Below, in pieces: positions 19,324-29,498 of a stretch of 64,000 nt of DNA (within the stretch, counting starts at the first letter, position 1; the number at the start of each line of letters is the position of its first letter). Under the pieces are notes generated by a model, which was not told the DNA's origin, searched no databases, and was given only the letters and a program-made list of their open reading frames with translations. Location: positions 3,410,001 through 3,474,000 of the forward strand of contig NZ_CP135971.1 in the NCBI RefSeq assembly GCF_032463525.1, written 5' to 3'. Position numbers and translations under genes: made by a program. Source of the DNA: Pseudomonas sp. DTU_2021_1001937_2_SI_NGA_ILE_001. Its GTDB lineage: Bacteria; Pseudomonadota; Gammaproteobacteria; Pseudomonadales; Pseudomonadaceae.

Positions 19324-19907
19324 TGGCCAACCCAAGAGCAAAAGCGCACAACGGCCAGGGCCAGCTGCGCATCATCGCCGGCGAATGGGGCAGCCGTAAG
19401 CTGAGCTTCCCCGATGGGCCGGGCCTGCGCCCGACCCCGGACCGGGTGCGCGAGACGCTGTTCAACTGGCTGGCGCCCTACATCGTCGGCGCGCGAGTGC
19501 TGGACCTGTTCACCGGCAGCGGTGCGCTGTACTTCGAGGCGTTGTCGCGGGGTGCCAAGGCCGGCCTGGCGCTGGACACCAACCCGGCGGCCATCGCCAG
19601 CCTGCGCCAGAACCTGGCGCTGCTCAAATGCGAGAACGGCCAGTACGCCCAGGCCGACGCCCTGCGTCACCTGGAAAGCGCGGCGGCCGAAGCCTTCGAC
19701 GTGGTGTTCCTCGACCCGCCCTTCCACCAGGGGCTGCTGGCCGACGCCTGCAACCTGCTGGAAAGCCGCGGCTGGCTGAACGAGCGGGCGTGGATCTACA
19801 CCGAAAGCGAGACCCCGCCATCCGCCACCGGCCTACCGGCCAACTGGCGGCTGCACCGTGAGAAAAAAGCCGGCCAGGTGTACTACGCCTTGTGGCAGCG
19901 CGGCTGA
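19323..19907 (+). CDS. rsmD: 16S rRNA (guanine966-N2)-methyltransferase RsmD
   Basis: Methylates G966 of 16S rRNA in the small subunit. The 194-residue protein shows RIIAGEWGSRKL, the RPTPDRVRETLFNWL signature, SAM motif VLDLFTGSGALYFEAL and the catalytic VFLDPPF. ATG at 19323 overlaps the preceding TGA; the TTG at 19320 is discounted. Confidence 0.95.
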   Translation: MANPRAKAHNGQGQLRIIAGEWGSRKLSFPDGPGLRPTPDRVRETLFNWLAPYIVGARVLDLFTGSGALYFEALSRGAKAGLALDTNPAAIASLRQNLALLKCENGQYAQADALRHLESAAAEAFDVVFLDPPFHQGLLADACNLLESRGWLNERAWIYTESETPPSATGLPANWRLHREKKAGQVYYALWQRG

Positions 19908-19930
19908 AGCGACACTGCCATGACCGATAG

Positions 19931-19952
19931 CCCGGTGTCGGCTGACACCGGG
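19931..19952 (+). terminator. Hairpin after rsmD, likely terminator
   Basis: A perfect 9-bp stem CCCGGTGTC / GACACCGGG with a four-base loop, followed by TCGCTTTGG. The T-run is weak, so termination is probable but not certain. Confidence 0.5.
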
Positions 19953-19999
19953 TCGCTTTGGTGGCAACGTGAGCACTTGCCCAACAGACGGTCCCCCGC

Positions 20000-21022
20000 A
20001 TGCCAGCACTTTCCCTGCATCATGCCCCCGCCCGCCCCTTCAGCCCCGCCATCGGGCTGAGCAATCCGCACCTGCAGACTCTCTGGGGCCCTCTGCTGCG
20101 CCGCCAGGCGCCGCTGCCGCGACAGCGCGAACGCCTGTGGCTGGAAGATGGCGACTTTCTCGACCTCGACTGGCACGGCCCGCATGAGGCTCACACGCCG
20201 CTGGTGCTGGTGCTGCACGGGCTGACCGGCTCGTCGAATTCGCCCTACGTGGTCGGCCTGCAACGCGCCATGGCGAGTCTGGGTTGGGCCAGTGCGGCGC
20301 TGAACTGGCGCGGTTGCTCCGGAGAACCGAACCTGCGCCCGCGCAGTTATCATTCCGGCGCCAGCGAAGACCTCGCCGCCGTGATCGACCATCTGCGCAG
20401 CCTGCGTCCCTTGGCGCCGCTGTACGCGGTGGGCTACTCGCTGGGCGGCAATGTCCTGCTCAAGTACCTGGGCGAAAGCGGCGAGAACAGCCAACTGCAG
20501 GGCGCGGTGGCGGTGTCCGTGCCGTTTCGCCTCGACCAATGCGCCAACCGTATCGGCCAGGGCTTTTCGCGCATCTATCAGCGGCACTTCATTCGCGAAA
20601 TGATCACCTACGTGCGCGAAAAGCAGCGCCGCTTCCAGCATGAGGGGCTCAGCGAGGGGCTGGCGGAACTGGCAGCACTGGGCTCGCTGGAGGACCTGCG
20701 CACCTTCTGGGACTTCGATGGTCGGGTCACCGCACCGCTGCACGGCTTCGTCGATGCCCAGGACTACTACCGCCGCGCCTCCAGCCGCTATTACCTGGGC
20801 CAGGTGCGCACGCCCACGCTGGTCATCCAGTCGCTGGACGACCCCTTCGTGTTCGCCCACAGCCTGCCGGAGCCAGCGGAACTGGCCTCATGCATCGACT
20901 TCGAACTGCAGACCAAGGGCGGCCATGTGGGCTTTGTCGAAGGCTCGCTGAAACAGCCCGGCTACTACCTGGAACGGCGCATCCCGCAGTGGCTGCAGGC
21001 CAGCCTGCAGCAAGACCGGTAG
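20000..21022 (+). CDS. YheT family alpha/beta hydrolase
   Basis: A 340-residue cytosolic alpha/beta-hydrolase of the YheT/EMB8 group. It has an N-terminal SNPHLQTLWG motif typical of the family, an oxyanion HGLTGSSNS and the nucleophile elbow GYSLGGN. The acid is in LDDPF and the catalytic His in KGGHVGF near residue 307. YheT enzymes are presumed esterases; the natural substrate is not established. It stands alone between a hairpin and the convergent sulfurtransferase gene. Confidence 0.9.
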   Translation: MPALSLHHAPARPFSPAIGLSNPHLQTLWGPLLRRQAPLPRQRERLWLEDGDFLDLDWHGPHEAHTPLVLVLHGLTGSSNSPYVVGLQRAMASLGWASAALNWRGCSGEPNLRPRSYHSGASEDLAAVIDHLRSLRPLAPLYAVGYSLGGNVLLKYLGESGENSQLQGAVAVSVPFRLDQCANRIGQGFSRIYQRHFIREMITYVREKQRRFQHEGLSEGLAELAALGSLEDLRTFWDFDGRVTAPLHGFVDAQDYYRRASSRYYLGQVRTPTLVIQSLDDPFVFAHSLPEPAELASCIDFELQTKGGHVGFVEGSLKQPGYYLERRIPQWLQASLQQDR

Positions 21023-21061
21023 CGGCTTGAGCCGCAATACCGTCCGATTACAGAAGTTCGC

Positions 21062-21916
21062 TCAGGCGCCGGTGGCGATCTCCCGGGAAGAGTCGTTGAT
21101 CCACTCGCTCCATGAACCGGCATACAGCGTGCCCAGCGGGTAGCCGGCCAGGGCCATGGCGAACAGGTTGTGGCAGGCCGTTACGCCCGAGCCACAGTAG
21201 GCCACCAGTTCGGTGGGCGAGCGTTCACCCAAGGCGGCGGCGAAACGCTCCCGCAGCCGTTCAGGCGGCAGGAAGCGCCCGTCAGGGCCGAGGTTGTCGG
21301 TGAATGGCAGGCACTGCGCGCCGGGAATGTGCCCGGCCACCGGGTCGATGGGCTCCACTTCGCCACGAAAGCGCGGCTCGGCACGTGCGTCGATCAAGGT
21401 CAGCCCCGCGCGCCCCAGACGTTTGTGCAGGCGCTCGGCGCTCAACACCAGCGCCGCATCCGGCTCGCCCTGGAAGTGCCCCGGCTGGTTGCCCGGCGGG
21501 TCCAGGCTCAGTGGCAGGCCGGCGGCATGCCAGGCCTTCAGCCCGCCGTCGAGGATGAACACGCCATCACGCTTGCCCAGCCAGGCCAGCAGCCACCAGG
21601 CGCGGGCAGCGTAGGCACCGGGGCCATCGTCGTAGAGCACCACCGTGCTGTCGTTATCGATGCCCCAGGTACGCAGGCGCTCGATCAGGGCCTTGGGGGC
21701 CGGTAACGGATGGCGCCCGGTCTTGCCCTTGATCACCGGCCCGCTGAGGTCGCGCTCCAGGTCGGCGAACGACGAACGGTCGATATGCCCCTGGGCATAG
21801 CTGCGCTGCCCGTAGTCGCTGTCGTCCAGGGCAAACCGGCAGTCGAGGATCACCAGCTTGGGATCCTGCTGCCGGGCAGCCAGTTCTCGGGGGCTGATCA
21901 ATTGCGCAAGCGGCAT
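21062..21916 (-). CDS. sseA: 3-mercaptopyruvate sulfurtransferase-type rhodanese
   Basis: A 284-residue protein with two rhodanese domains. The N-terminal domain is structural; the C-terminal one has the active loop CGSGVTA. That loop points to 3-mercaptopyruvate rather than thiosulfate as donor (thiosulfate sulfurtransferases usually have CRKGVTA). The start MPLAQLISPREL at 21916 follows CAGGAG; a longer frame runs antisense to the aldehyde dehydrogenase gene and is discounted. Cellular role: sulfur transfer or cyanide detoxification. Confidence 0.88.
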   Translation of the reverse strand: MPLAQLISPRELAARQQDPKLVILDCRFALDDSDYGQRSYAQGHIDRSSFADLERDLSGPVIKGKTGRHPLPAPKALIERLRTWGIDNDSTVVLYDDGPGAYAARAWWLLAWLGKRDGVFILDGGLKAWHAAGLPLSLDPPGNQPGHFQGEPDAALVLSAERLHKRLGRAGLTLIDARAEPRFRGEVEPIDPVAGHIPGAQCLPFTDNLGPDGRFLPPERLRERFAAALGERSPTELVAYCGSGVTACHNLFAMALAGYPLGTLYAGSWSEWINDSSREIATGA

Positions 21917-22132
21917 GGAACGAACTCCTGTAGGCAGAAAACCACATTCACGTGGGACAGCATCGGGCCTGACATGATCCCGTACGGGCGCGGCCTCGGC
22001 ATGTCGATGCGTCGAGCATAGGCCGCGGCAGGGTCTGGCGTCGACTGGCCTTTGGTCTGCGCGGGCTCGCCAGGCTGCCAGGCAGGCGCGGGGCGTTGTA
22101 AAGTGCTGGCATCTAGCCTCCTGGAAGCTGCC

Positions 22133-23539
22133 ATGCCCCATCCTGCGTCCCTCCTGGAAAACGCCCTGCACCAGCAACGCCTGGCCTTTGCCGCCCAGTC
22201 GCTGCCGTCGGCCGCGCAACGCCGTGAATGGCTGCTGCAGTTGGGCAGGCAACTGCGCGCCCAGCGCCAGGCCCTGGTCGAGGCGATCAGCCAGGACTTC
22301 GGGCATCGCAGCGCCGACGAGACCCTGCTGGCCGAATTGCTGCCCAGCCTGATGGGCATCCGCGATGCACGGCGCCGCCTGGGGCGCTGGATGAAGCCGT
22401 CGCGGCGCCATGTGGGCCTGGCGTTCCAACCCGCCACGGCACGGGTCATGTACCAGCCGCTGGGGGTGGTCGGCATCATCGTGCCCTGGAACTACCCGCT
22501 GTTCCTGGCCATCGGCCCGCTGACCGGAGCCCTGGCCGCCGGCAACCGGGTCATGCTCAAGCTCAGCGAGTCCACCCCCGCCACCGGGCTGCTGCTCAAG
22601 CGCTTGCTGGCCGAGATCTTTCCTGAAGACCTGGTCTACGTGGCGCTCGGTGATATCGAAACCGGCGTCGCTTTTTCCCGCCTGCCGTTCGATCACCTGC
22701 TGTTCACCGGGGCCACCAGCGTGGGTCGGCAGGTGATGCGTGCCGCTGCCGAGAACCTGGTGCCGGTGACCCTGGAGCTGGGCGGCAAGTCACCGGCCAT
22801 CGTGTCACGCAGCGTGCCACTGCACGACGCGGCCGAGCGCCTGGTATTCGGCAAGACCCTCAACGCCGGCCAGACCTGCGTGGCGCCGGATTACATCCTG
22901 GCGCCCAGAGAGCGGGTCGAAGCACTGGTCGGGGCACTGCGCGACACGCTGCAGCGCTTATACCCGGCGCATCGCGAGACAGCCGGCAATCCGGACCGCA
23001 CCTCGATCATCAACGCTCGCCAGCAGGCACGCCTGGTGGGCTACCTGGAGGACGCCGCCGCCAAGGGCGCGCGCATCCTGCCCTTGCAGCCCGAGGCAGG
23101 GCGCGCCATGCCACTGACCCTGCTGCTGGAGGTGAGCGACGACATGCAGGTCATGCAGGAAGAGATCTTCGGCCCGCTGCTGCCCATCGTGCCCTATGAC
23201 GACCTCGACCAGGCGCTGGACTGGATCAACCGGCGCGCGCGACCGTTGGCGCTCTACTACTTCGGGTACGACCGCGATGAACAGCAGCAGGTGCTGGCGC
23301 GTACCCACTCCGGTGGCGTGTGCATCAACGACACCCTGCAGCACGTCGCCCAGGACGACCTGCCGTTCGGCGGTATCGGCCCTTCGGGCATGGGCCATTA
23401 CCATGGCAGGGAAGGCTTCCTGACCTTCAGCAAGGCCAAGGCGGTGCTGGTCAAGCCGCGCCTTAACCTCGCGCGGCTGATGTATCCGCCCTACGGGGGG
23501 CCCTTGCAGCGCCTGGTACGCTGGCTGCTGTTGCGCTGA
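22133..23539 (+). CDS. calB: Coniferyl aldehyde dehydrogenase-type ALDH
   Basis: A 468-residue NAD(P)-dependent aldehyde dehydrogenase resembling CalB, which oxidises coniferyl aldehyde to ferulate. It has PWNYPLFL cofactor-site residues, the general base Glu in LELGGKSPAIV and the catalytic Cys in NAGQTCVAPDY. The hydrophobic/basic C-terminus (LARLMYPPYGG) is typical of the fatty/aryl aldehyde group and may touch membrane. No phenylpropanoid genes lie nearby, so a fatty-aldehyde substrate is also possible. ATG 22133 follows a CTGGAAG. Confidence 0.83.
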   Translation: MPHPASLLENALHQQRLAFAAQSLPSAAQRREWLLQLGRQLRAQRQALVEAISQDFGHRSADETLLAELLPSLMGIRDARRRLGRWMKPSRRHVGLAFQPATARVMYQPLGVVGIIVPWNYPLFLAIGPLTGALAAGNRVMLKLSESTPATGLLLKRLLAEIFPEDLVYVALGDIETGVAFSRLPFDHLLFTGATSVGRQVMRAAAENLVPVTLELGGKSPAIVSRSVPLHDAAERLVFGKTLNAGQTCVAPDYILAPRERVEALVGALRDTLQRLYPAHRETAGNPDRTSIINARQQARLVGYLEDAAAKGARILPLQPEAGRAMPLTLLLEVSDDMQVMQEEIFGPLLPIVPYDDLDQALDWINRRARPLALYYFGYDRDEQQQVLARTHSGGVCINDTLQHVAQDDLPFGGIGPSGMGHYHGREGFLTFSKAKAVLVKPRLNLARLMYPPYGGPLQRLVRWLLLR

Positions 23540-23565
23540 TGGGCCGCTTCGAGGTTGTCCGATAA

Positions 23566-24150
<585 letters not shown>

Positions 24151-24179
24151 AAGCAGGCCGCGCAGGGCAATACCCGTAG

Positions 24180-24521
<342 letters not shown>

Positions 24522-24575
24522 TACCGGCAACGAGCCCCCGCCGCGGCCAGTCGTCTGCCGCCCAGCAAGGACCGC

Positions 24576-26279
24576 ATGCTGTTGATCCCGAAACGACCCC
24601 GCCCTCTCCTGCACGGCGCCGTGCTGTTGCTTTGCGCCCTCGCCGCCCAGGCCAGCCAGGCGTTTCCGCGCCCCGAACAGGCGGCCATCGCCAGCCCCCA
24701 CGCCATGGCCACCGAGGCGGGTGAGCAGACCATCGGCATGGGCGGCAATGCCTTCGACGCCGCCATCTCCATTGCCGCCACCCTGGCGGTGGTCGAGCCC
24801 TATGGCTCGGGCCTGGGCGGTGGCGGCTTCTTCCTGCTGCGCGAAGGCGGCGAAAAGCCTGCCTACCAATTCATCGATGCACGGGAAAAGGCGCCACTCA
24901 AGGCCACCTATGACCTGTACCGCCGCGACGGCAAAGTACAGCCGCGCCTGTCGCTGGACGGCCCTCTGGCCGCCGCCATCCCCGGCCTGCCCGCCGCACT
25001 GGTGGAGCTGGCCGAGCGCTACGGCAAGCTGCCGCTGGACCTGACCCTGAAAGAGGCCATCATCCGGGCCTACAACGGCTTTCCCGTAGACCGCATCTAC
25101 CAGAAGCGCGCCACCATGCGCCTGGCCGCGTTGCGCGATGACCCGGAAAGTGCCCGGCTGTTCCTGGTCAACGGCGAGGTACCGCCGCTGGGTACCCTGA
25201 TCGTGCAGCACGAACTGGGTGATACCCTCAACCGCCTGGCCACTCACGGACGCGATGGTTTCTACGCCGGCAGCACTGGCAGGGCCCTGCTGCAAGGTGT
25301 GCAGCAGGCCGGCGGAATCTGGACAGCGCAAGACCTGCAGGACTATCAGGTGGCTACCCGCGCGCCGCTGCGCTGGACGCTGGCCGAGCAGCGCGAGTTG
25401 GTCAGCGCCCCTCCGCCCTCTGCTGGCGGCGTGGCCCTGGCCCAGAGCCTGACCATGCTCGAACAGCTGCCGTGGCGCCAAGCCCAGGGCAGCCAGCGCA
25501 TCCACTACGTGCTGGAAGTGCTGCGCCGCGCCTATCGCGACCGGGGCGAACTGGGCGACCCGGACTTCGTCAGCGCCCCCATTGCGCACCTGCTCGACCG
25601 CGGCTATCTGGAAAGCCTGGCCAAAGGCATCGATCCGCAGCGCGCCACCCCCAGCAAGGAACTGCCACCGGCACCCGAGTGGCGTGAAGGCGACCACACC
25701 ACGCACTTTGCGGTCATCGACCGCGAAGGCAACGCAGTGGCCGCCACCCTGTCGATCAACCTGCCATTCGGTGCGGCCTTCACCGTACCGGGCACCGGCG
25801 TGGTGCTCAATGACGAAATGGATGACTTTGCCGCCGACCCGCAAGGCCGCAATGCCTACGGCCTGGCTGGCAGCCAGGCCAACTCGATTGCCGCCGGCAA
25901 GCGCCCGCTGTCGAGCATGAGCCCCAGCTTCCTGGAAAGCCCCGAGCAGTTCGCCGCGTTCGGCACGCCGGGCGGCAGCCGTATTCCCAGCATGGTGCTG
26001 CTGGCGATGCTGCAATACCTGGACGGCCAGCCGATTGCCCAGTGGGCGGCGTCCCCGCGCTACCACCATCAGTACCTGCCAGACGTGGTGGAGTACGAGC
26101 CTGGCGCGCTCAGCGCAGAGATCAGGGAAGAACTGGGCAAGCGTGGCTATAGCCTGAAGCAGACCGCCGACAGCTACGGTAACCAGCAGGTATTGCTGTG
26201 GGACAAGCACAGCCGCCAGGTGCAGGTGGCCAGCGACCCTCGCGGCGAAGGGGTTGCCGAGGTGTTCGGCCCGCGTTAG
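24576..26279 (+). CDS. ggt: Gamma-glutamyltransferase family enzyme
   Basis: A 567-residue periplasmic N-terminal-nucleophile hydrolase precursor. A signal peptide ends near A-S-Q-A. SGLGGGGFFLL early in the chain is typical of the large subunit; the predicted autocleavage site is before the Thr in HTTHFAVIDREG near residue 379, and PLSSMSPS is the oxyanion region. It would break gamma-glutamyl bonds of glutathione or related compounds. The stop codon TAG is the first three bases of a downstream inverted-repeat element. Confidence 0.9.
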   Translation: MLLIPKRPRPLLHGAVLLLCALAAQASQAFPRPEQAAIASPHAMATEAGEQTIGMGGNAFDAAISIAATLAVVEPYGSGLGGGGFFLLREGGEKPAYQFIDAREKAPLKATYDLYRRDGKVQPRLSLDGPLAAAIPGLPAALVELAERYGKLPLDLTLKEAIIRAYNGFPVDRIYQKRATMRLAALRDDPESARLFLVNGEVPPLGTLIVQHELGDTLNRLATHGRDGFYAGSTGRALLQGVQQAGGIWTAQDLQDYQVATRAPLRWTLAEQRELVSAPPPSAGGVALAQSLTMLEQLPWRQAQGSQRIHYVLEVLRRAYRDRGELGDPDFVSAPIAHLLDRGYLESLAKGIDPQRATPSKELPPAPEWREGDHTTHFAVIDREGNAVAATLSINLPFGAAFTVPGTGVVLNDEMDDFAADPQGRNAYGLAGSQANSIAAGKRPLSSMSPSFLESPEQFAAFGTPGGSRIPSMVLLAMLQYLDGQPIAQWAASPRYHHQYLPDVVEYEPGALSAEIREELGKRGYSLKQTADSYGNQQVLLWDKHSRQVQVASDPRGEGVAEVFGPR

Positions 26280-26508
26280 GTTTTGTACGAAAAGTGCCTG
26301 CGCTCGGCCATGCTGCGTTAAAAACAGGCTGGATCGCCAGCCCGGTCGGAATGCTCATTTACACCAGTAAAGTCGCCCGCGACTCCGACCGTTCCTCGCC
26401 TGTTTTGACTCGCTGGCGCTCGCCCTTCGGGTCAGCCTGCGGCTGTTACTCGCTTTGCTCGTTGCGCCTTGCCTGACCTTCGCTCGCCGACTTTTCGTAC
26501 AAAACCTA
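26277..26508. mobile_element. 232-bp element with perfect 19-bp terminal inverted repeats (MITE-like)
   Basis: The arms at 26277-26295 and 26490-26508 are exact reverse complements and begin TAGGTTTTGTACG. The interior has nested inverted repeats, including AAAACAGGC / GCCTGTTTT and GGTCGGA / TCCGACC. It carries no credible ORF. It fits a non-autonomous MITE-like insertion or a large structured RNA/terminator between the convergent ggt and small exported protein genes. I recall similar stretches in other Pseudomonas intergenic regions, but cannot check copies here. Confidence 0.65.
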
Positions 26509-26519
26509 GTGAGCGGGCG

Positions 26520-26861
26520 TCACTCCTGCTTGTTGTAACCGTCGCCGGTACAGCCCAGGCAGCGCACGAAGGCCGCCTTGGCCGGGTCGACCACCAAGGC
26601 CTTGCCGGTACGACCGATGCCACCACCGGTAGCGGTGAACGGCAGGGCAATGACGAACAGCCCGGCACCCGCCACCGTGGCCGCGATCAGCAGCGGGCGA
26701 GCGATCAGCAGGTCGCCGATCATGGCGTACGCCGGAGGGTTCTGAATGGTGTAGATCGGGTCGCCCATGGCATCGGGGCGGTCGAACGCAGCCATGGCCG
26801 GCATGGCCTGCAGTCCGAAGGACAGGGCCAGGGTGGCAGCGAGAAGGCGAAACGGGCTCAT
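26520..26861 (-). CDS. Small exported/membrane protein of unknown function
   Basis: A 113-residue protein with signal peptide (about residues 1-23, ending M-A-A) and one hydrophobic helix at about 52-74. The C-terminal soluble tail has a C-L-G-C motif. MSPFRLL at 26861 is chosen because AAAGGAGC lies just before it. I do not recognise a characterised family; such proteins are sometimes labelled multidrug transporter in databases without support. Located between ggt and mutM on the opposite strand to ggt. Confidence 0.7.
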   Translation of the reverse strand: MSPFRLLAATLALSFGLQAMPAMAAFDRPDAMGDPIYTIQNPPAYAMIGDLLIARPLLIAATVAGAGLFVIALPFTATGGGIGRTGKALVVDPAKAAFVRCLGCTGDGYNKQE

Positions 26862-26973
26862 GCGGGCTCCTTTGCGTAGGCATTGCGCAGGCAAGGGCTA
26901 ACTATAAACAGCCAACCCGGTTAAGCAAGGCCGCTTTGCCACAAGCGAACCCGCGAAATGTCACGGCATGCTC

Positions 26974-27786
26974 TCAGCGCTGACACTTCGGGCAGTAGAC
27001 GCTGGCACGCTGGCCGAGCTTCACCTCACGCAACAGACTGCCACAGACCTTGCACGGTTGCCCGGTACGCCCGTAGGCGAACAGTTCCTGCTGGAAATAG
27101 CCGGGTTTGCCGTCGCCACCGATGAAATCCCGCAATGTCGTACCACCGCGCTCGATGGCATAGGTGAGGATGCGTTTGATCTCGATGGCCAGCTTCAGGT
27201 AACGCGCCCGGGAAATGCTCCCGGCTTCCCGACGCGGGTCGATACCGGCAGCGAACAGCGCCTCGGTGGCGTAGATGTTGCCGACCCCGACCACCACCGC
27301 GTTATCCATGATGAAGGGTTTGACCGCTATCGACTTGCCGCGTGACAACTCGTACAGCCGTGCGCCGTCGAACAGTTCGGTGAGCGGCTCGGGACCCAGG
27401 CGCGCCAGCAGTTCATGGTTGTGCGGGTCCAGGCTCCAGAGCATCGCGCCGAAGCGGCGCGGATCGGTGTAGCGCAGCGCCAGGCCGGACTCCAGCTCGA
27501 TGTCCACGTGCTCGTGCTTGAGCGCCGGCAGTCCGGCCTCGACCAGACGCAGGTTGCCGGACATGCCCAGGTGGCTGATCAGGGTGCCGACCTCGGCCTG
27601 GATCAATAGATACTTGGCGCGCCGGCCCACCTCGACGATGCGCTGACCGGACAGGCGCACATCCAGGTCCTCGGGCACCGGCCAGCGCAGGCGGTGGTCA
27701 CGCACGATCACCCGGCTGACGCGCTGGCCCTGCAGGTGCGGGGCGATACCGCGGCGGGTGGTTTCGACTTCTGGCAATTCAGGCAT
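26974..27786 (-). CDS. mutM: Formamidopyrimidine-DNA glycosylase MutM
   Basis: Excises 8-oxoguanine and ring-opened purines and nicks the site. The 270-residue protein begins MPELPEVE, whose Pro1/Glu2 are catalytic after Met removal. The beta-turn lysine lies in the RRAKYLL region, the helix-two-turn-helix with [12 protein letters not shown] follows, and a C-terminal zinc finger (CKVC ... CPKCQR) binds DNA. It is 24 bp after the HDOD gene stop on the same strand. Confidence 0.97.
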   Translation of the reverse strand: MPELPEVETTRRGIAPHLQGQRVSRVIVRDHRLRWPVPEDLDVRLSGQRIVEVGRRAKYLLIQAEVGTLISHLGMSGNLRLVEAGLPALKHEHVDIELESGLALRYTDPRRFGAMLWSLDPHNHELLARLGPEPLTELFDGARLYELSRGKSIAVKPFIMDNAVVVGVGNIYATEALFAAGIDPRREAGSISRARYLKLAIEIKRILTYAIERGGTTLRDFIGGDGKPGYFQQELFAYGRTGQPCKVCGSLLREVKLGQRASVYCPKCQR

Positions 27787-27810
27787 GAGAAATTCGGTGC
27801 GTCTGGCAGA

Positions 27811-28677
27811 TCAATGACCGCTCAGCTCGCGGATGCTTTCCTTGAGGTATTCGAAATCGTATTCGGACAGCCCGACGTAATCGAGCACCAGCGGCCCTAC
27901 GACATCCCATTCATGGTCCACGTCCTGGTTGCCCAGTACCTGGAAGGACTGACAGATGTGCTCGGCCATCTTCAGCGGGCCCAGCAGGTTCTTCAGCGGG
28001 GTGTTGCTGTTGGACTCGTCCTGGAAGATCGCCAGGGCATTGTGATGGTTGGCGATGGCCGAACACAGATGCTCGGGCAGGCGCCATGACTTGGCCGTGT
28101 AGTAGCCGACCACCGAATGGTTGGTGTCGAACGCCGCGTTCTCGGTGTCGACCACCCGGCACTCGGCGCTGGCATTGGCGTAGGCGTTTTCCAGAACCTG
28201 CATGTAGTCCGGAAAGCGCTTGAGCATCAGCGGCACGCCGCAGTCGTGGAACAGGCCCAGCGCATAGGATTCGTCAACGGTCTGCGAGCCGATGCGCTTG
28301 GCCAGGGTCAGGCTGGTCATGGCCACGTCCTGGGCCGTGTCCCAGAAGCGGTTGAGGGTGACGATGGTCTCGTCGCTCATCTCGCCCTTGATCGATTGGG
28401 CGTTGATGAGGTTGATCACCGTACGGCTGCCGAGCAGGTTAACCGCCTTCTCGATCGAGGCGATCTTGTTGGACAGGCCGAAGTGCGCCGAATTGACGAT
28501 TTTGAGCAACGCCCCGGACAGGCCTGGGTCTTGGGAAATCAGCTTGGCGATGACGCCCAGATCGGGGTCGGGCATGTACTGCTCCATCTGCAGGTCGACG
28601 AGGATCTGCGGTTGCGCGGGAACAGTGATGCCTTGCAGGGCTTGCTGAATCTGCTCGGGGGTCAGCTCTTGGGACAT
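27811..28677 (-). CDS. HDOD domain signalling protein
   Basis: A 288-residue protein consisting almost wholly of one HDOD domain (about residues 20-215), including DPGLSGALLKIVNSAHFGL and LGLFHDCGVPLML. HDOD proteins resemble HD phosphohydrolases but usually lack catalysis and act as scaffolds in signalling pathways such as motility and stress. The HD pair appears as the altered FHDCG, so activity cannot be assumed. Upstream of mutM, same strand. Confidence 0.88.
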   Translation of the reverse strand: MSQELTPEQIQQALQGITVPAQPQILVDLQMEQYMPDPDLGVIAKLISQDPGLSGALLKIVNSAHFGLSNKIASIEKAVNLLGSRTVINLINAQSIKGEMSDETIVTLNRFWDTAQDVAMTSLTLAKRIGSQTVDESYALGLFHDCGVPLMLKRFPDYMQVLENAYANASAECRVVDTENAAFDTNHSVVGYYTAKSWRLPEHLCSAIANHHNALAIFQDESNSNTPLKNLLGPLKMAEHICQSFQVLGNQDVDHEWDVVGPLVLDYVGLSEYDFEYLKESIRELSGH

Positions 28678-28873
28678 AGCTCATTACTCGGGACCAAGCC
28701 TGGATTCTGCCCCCATATTGAGAATGGGTCCATCATCAAACGGCGGGATTTTTTCTGAACTTTGGTCGTAGCCACGCTTCGGAATTAACGTACGCACCAC
28801 ACGGTGCATGGTTGCGAGTATAGCCCTGGCCGCTGCCGGTCAAGGCCCCAGTCACCCGAGACAGGAGATCCCC

Positions 28874-29413
28874 ATGTCCAACTCCCTGCAAGGCAAGCGT
28901 GTTGCATTTCTGGTAACCGATGGTTTCGAACAGGTCGAGCTTACCGGCCCGAAACAGGCCCTCGAGCAGGCCGGTGCGCGGACGGAAATTCTCTCTGCCA
29001 AAGCCGGGCAGGTGAAAGGCTGGAACCACGACGAACCGGCCGACGACTTTCCGGTGGACCGCACTTTCGCCCAGGCCAAGGACGAACACTACGATGCCGT
29101 GGTGCTGCCCGGTGGCGTGATGAACTCCGATACCATTCGTCTGGATGCCGACGCCCAGCACATCGTACGCCTGGTCAACGGTCAGAACCGGCCCATTGCG
29201 GTGATCTGCCACGGCGGCTGGCTGCTGATTTCCGCCGAGCTGGTCAAAGGCAAGACCCTGACCAGCTACAAGACCCTCAAGGACGACCTGGCCAACGCCG
29301 GCGCCCATTGGGTCGACAAGCCGGTGGTGGTCGACGGCAACCTGATCAGCAGCCGCCAGCCCGACGACATCGAGGCGTTCAACACCGCCATCATCGAGGC
29401 GCTGTCTGCCTGA
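28874..29413 (+). CDS. PfpI/DJ-1 superfamily protein (type 1 glutamine amidotransferase-like)
   Basis: A 179-residue cytosolic protein with a class I amidotransferase fold. The nucleophile elbow is AVICHGGW, with Cys-His adjacent, and VAFLVTDGFEQVEL provides the conserved Glu. Members act as glyoxalase III/deglycases or stress chaperones, or have unknown roles. ATG 28874 follows ACAGGAGAT. Divergent from the HDOD gene and followed by a strong hairpin. Confidence 0.88.
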   Translation: MSNSLQGKRVAFLVTDGFEQVELTGPKQALEQAGARTEILSAKAGQVKGWNHDEPADDFPVDRTFAQAKDEHYDAVVLPGGVMNSDTIRLDADAQHIVRLVNGQNRPIAVICHGGWLLISAELVKGKTLTSYKTLKDDLANAGAHWVDKPVVVDGNLISSRQPDDIEAFNTAIIEALSA

Positions 29414-29437
29414 CCGGCACACCCGCTAATTTGCCCG

Positions 29438-29460
29438 CATCCCGGCCAACGGCCGGGATG
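29438..29460 (+). terminator. Perfect 10-bp hairpin after the PfpI-like gene
   Basis: CATCCCGGCC / GGCCGGGATG with an AAC loop, placed 24 bp after the stop. No T-run follows at once, so it may be a terminator needing Rho or an mRNA 3' stabiliser. A TATAAT at 29467-29472 directly behind could serve the next gene. Confidence 0.45.
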
Positions 29461-29498
29461 ACGCGCTATAATCACGCCCTTTTTTCCGGAGCGACGTG

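Noticed and set aside
21917..22132. N-terminal extension of the sulfurtransferase frame through 22696
   Set aside because: It lies antisense to the aldehyde dehydrogenase; rhodanese homologues start near 21916.
26281..26507. Coding sequence inside the inverted-repeat element
   Set aside because: Short frames only, without a start site or family match; symmetry explains them.
29467..29472. TATAAT as a full promoter for rlmI
   Set aside because: No acceptable -35 box at 16-18 bp, so only the -10 is noted.
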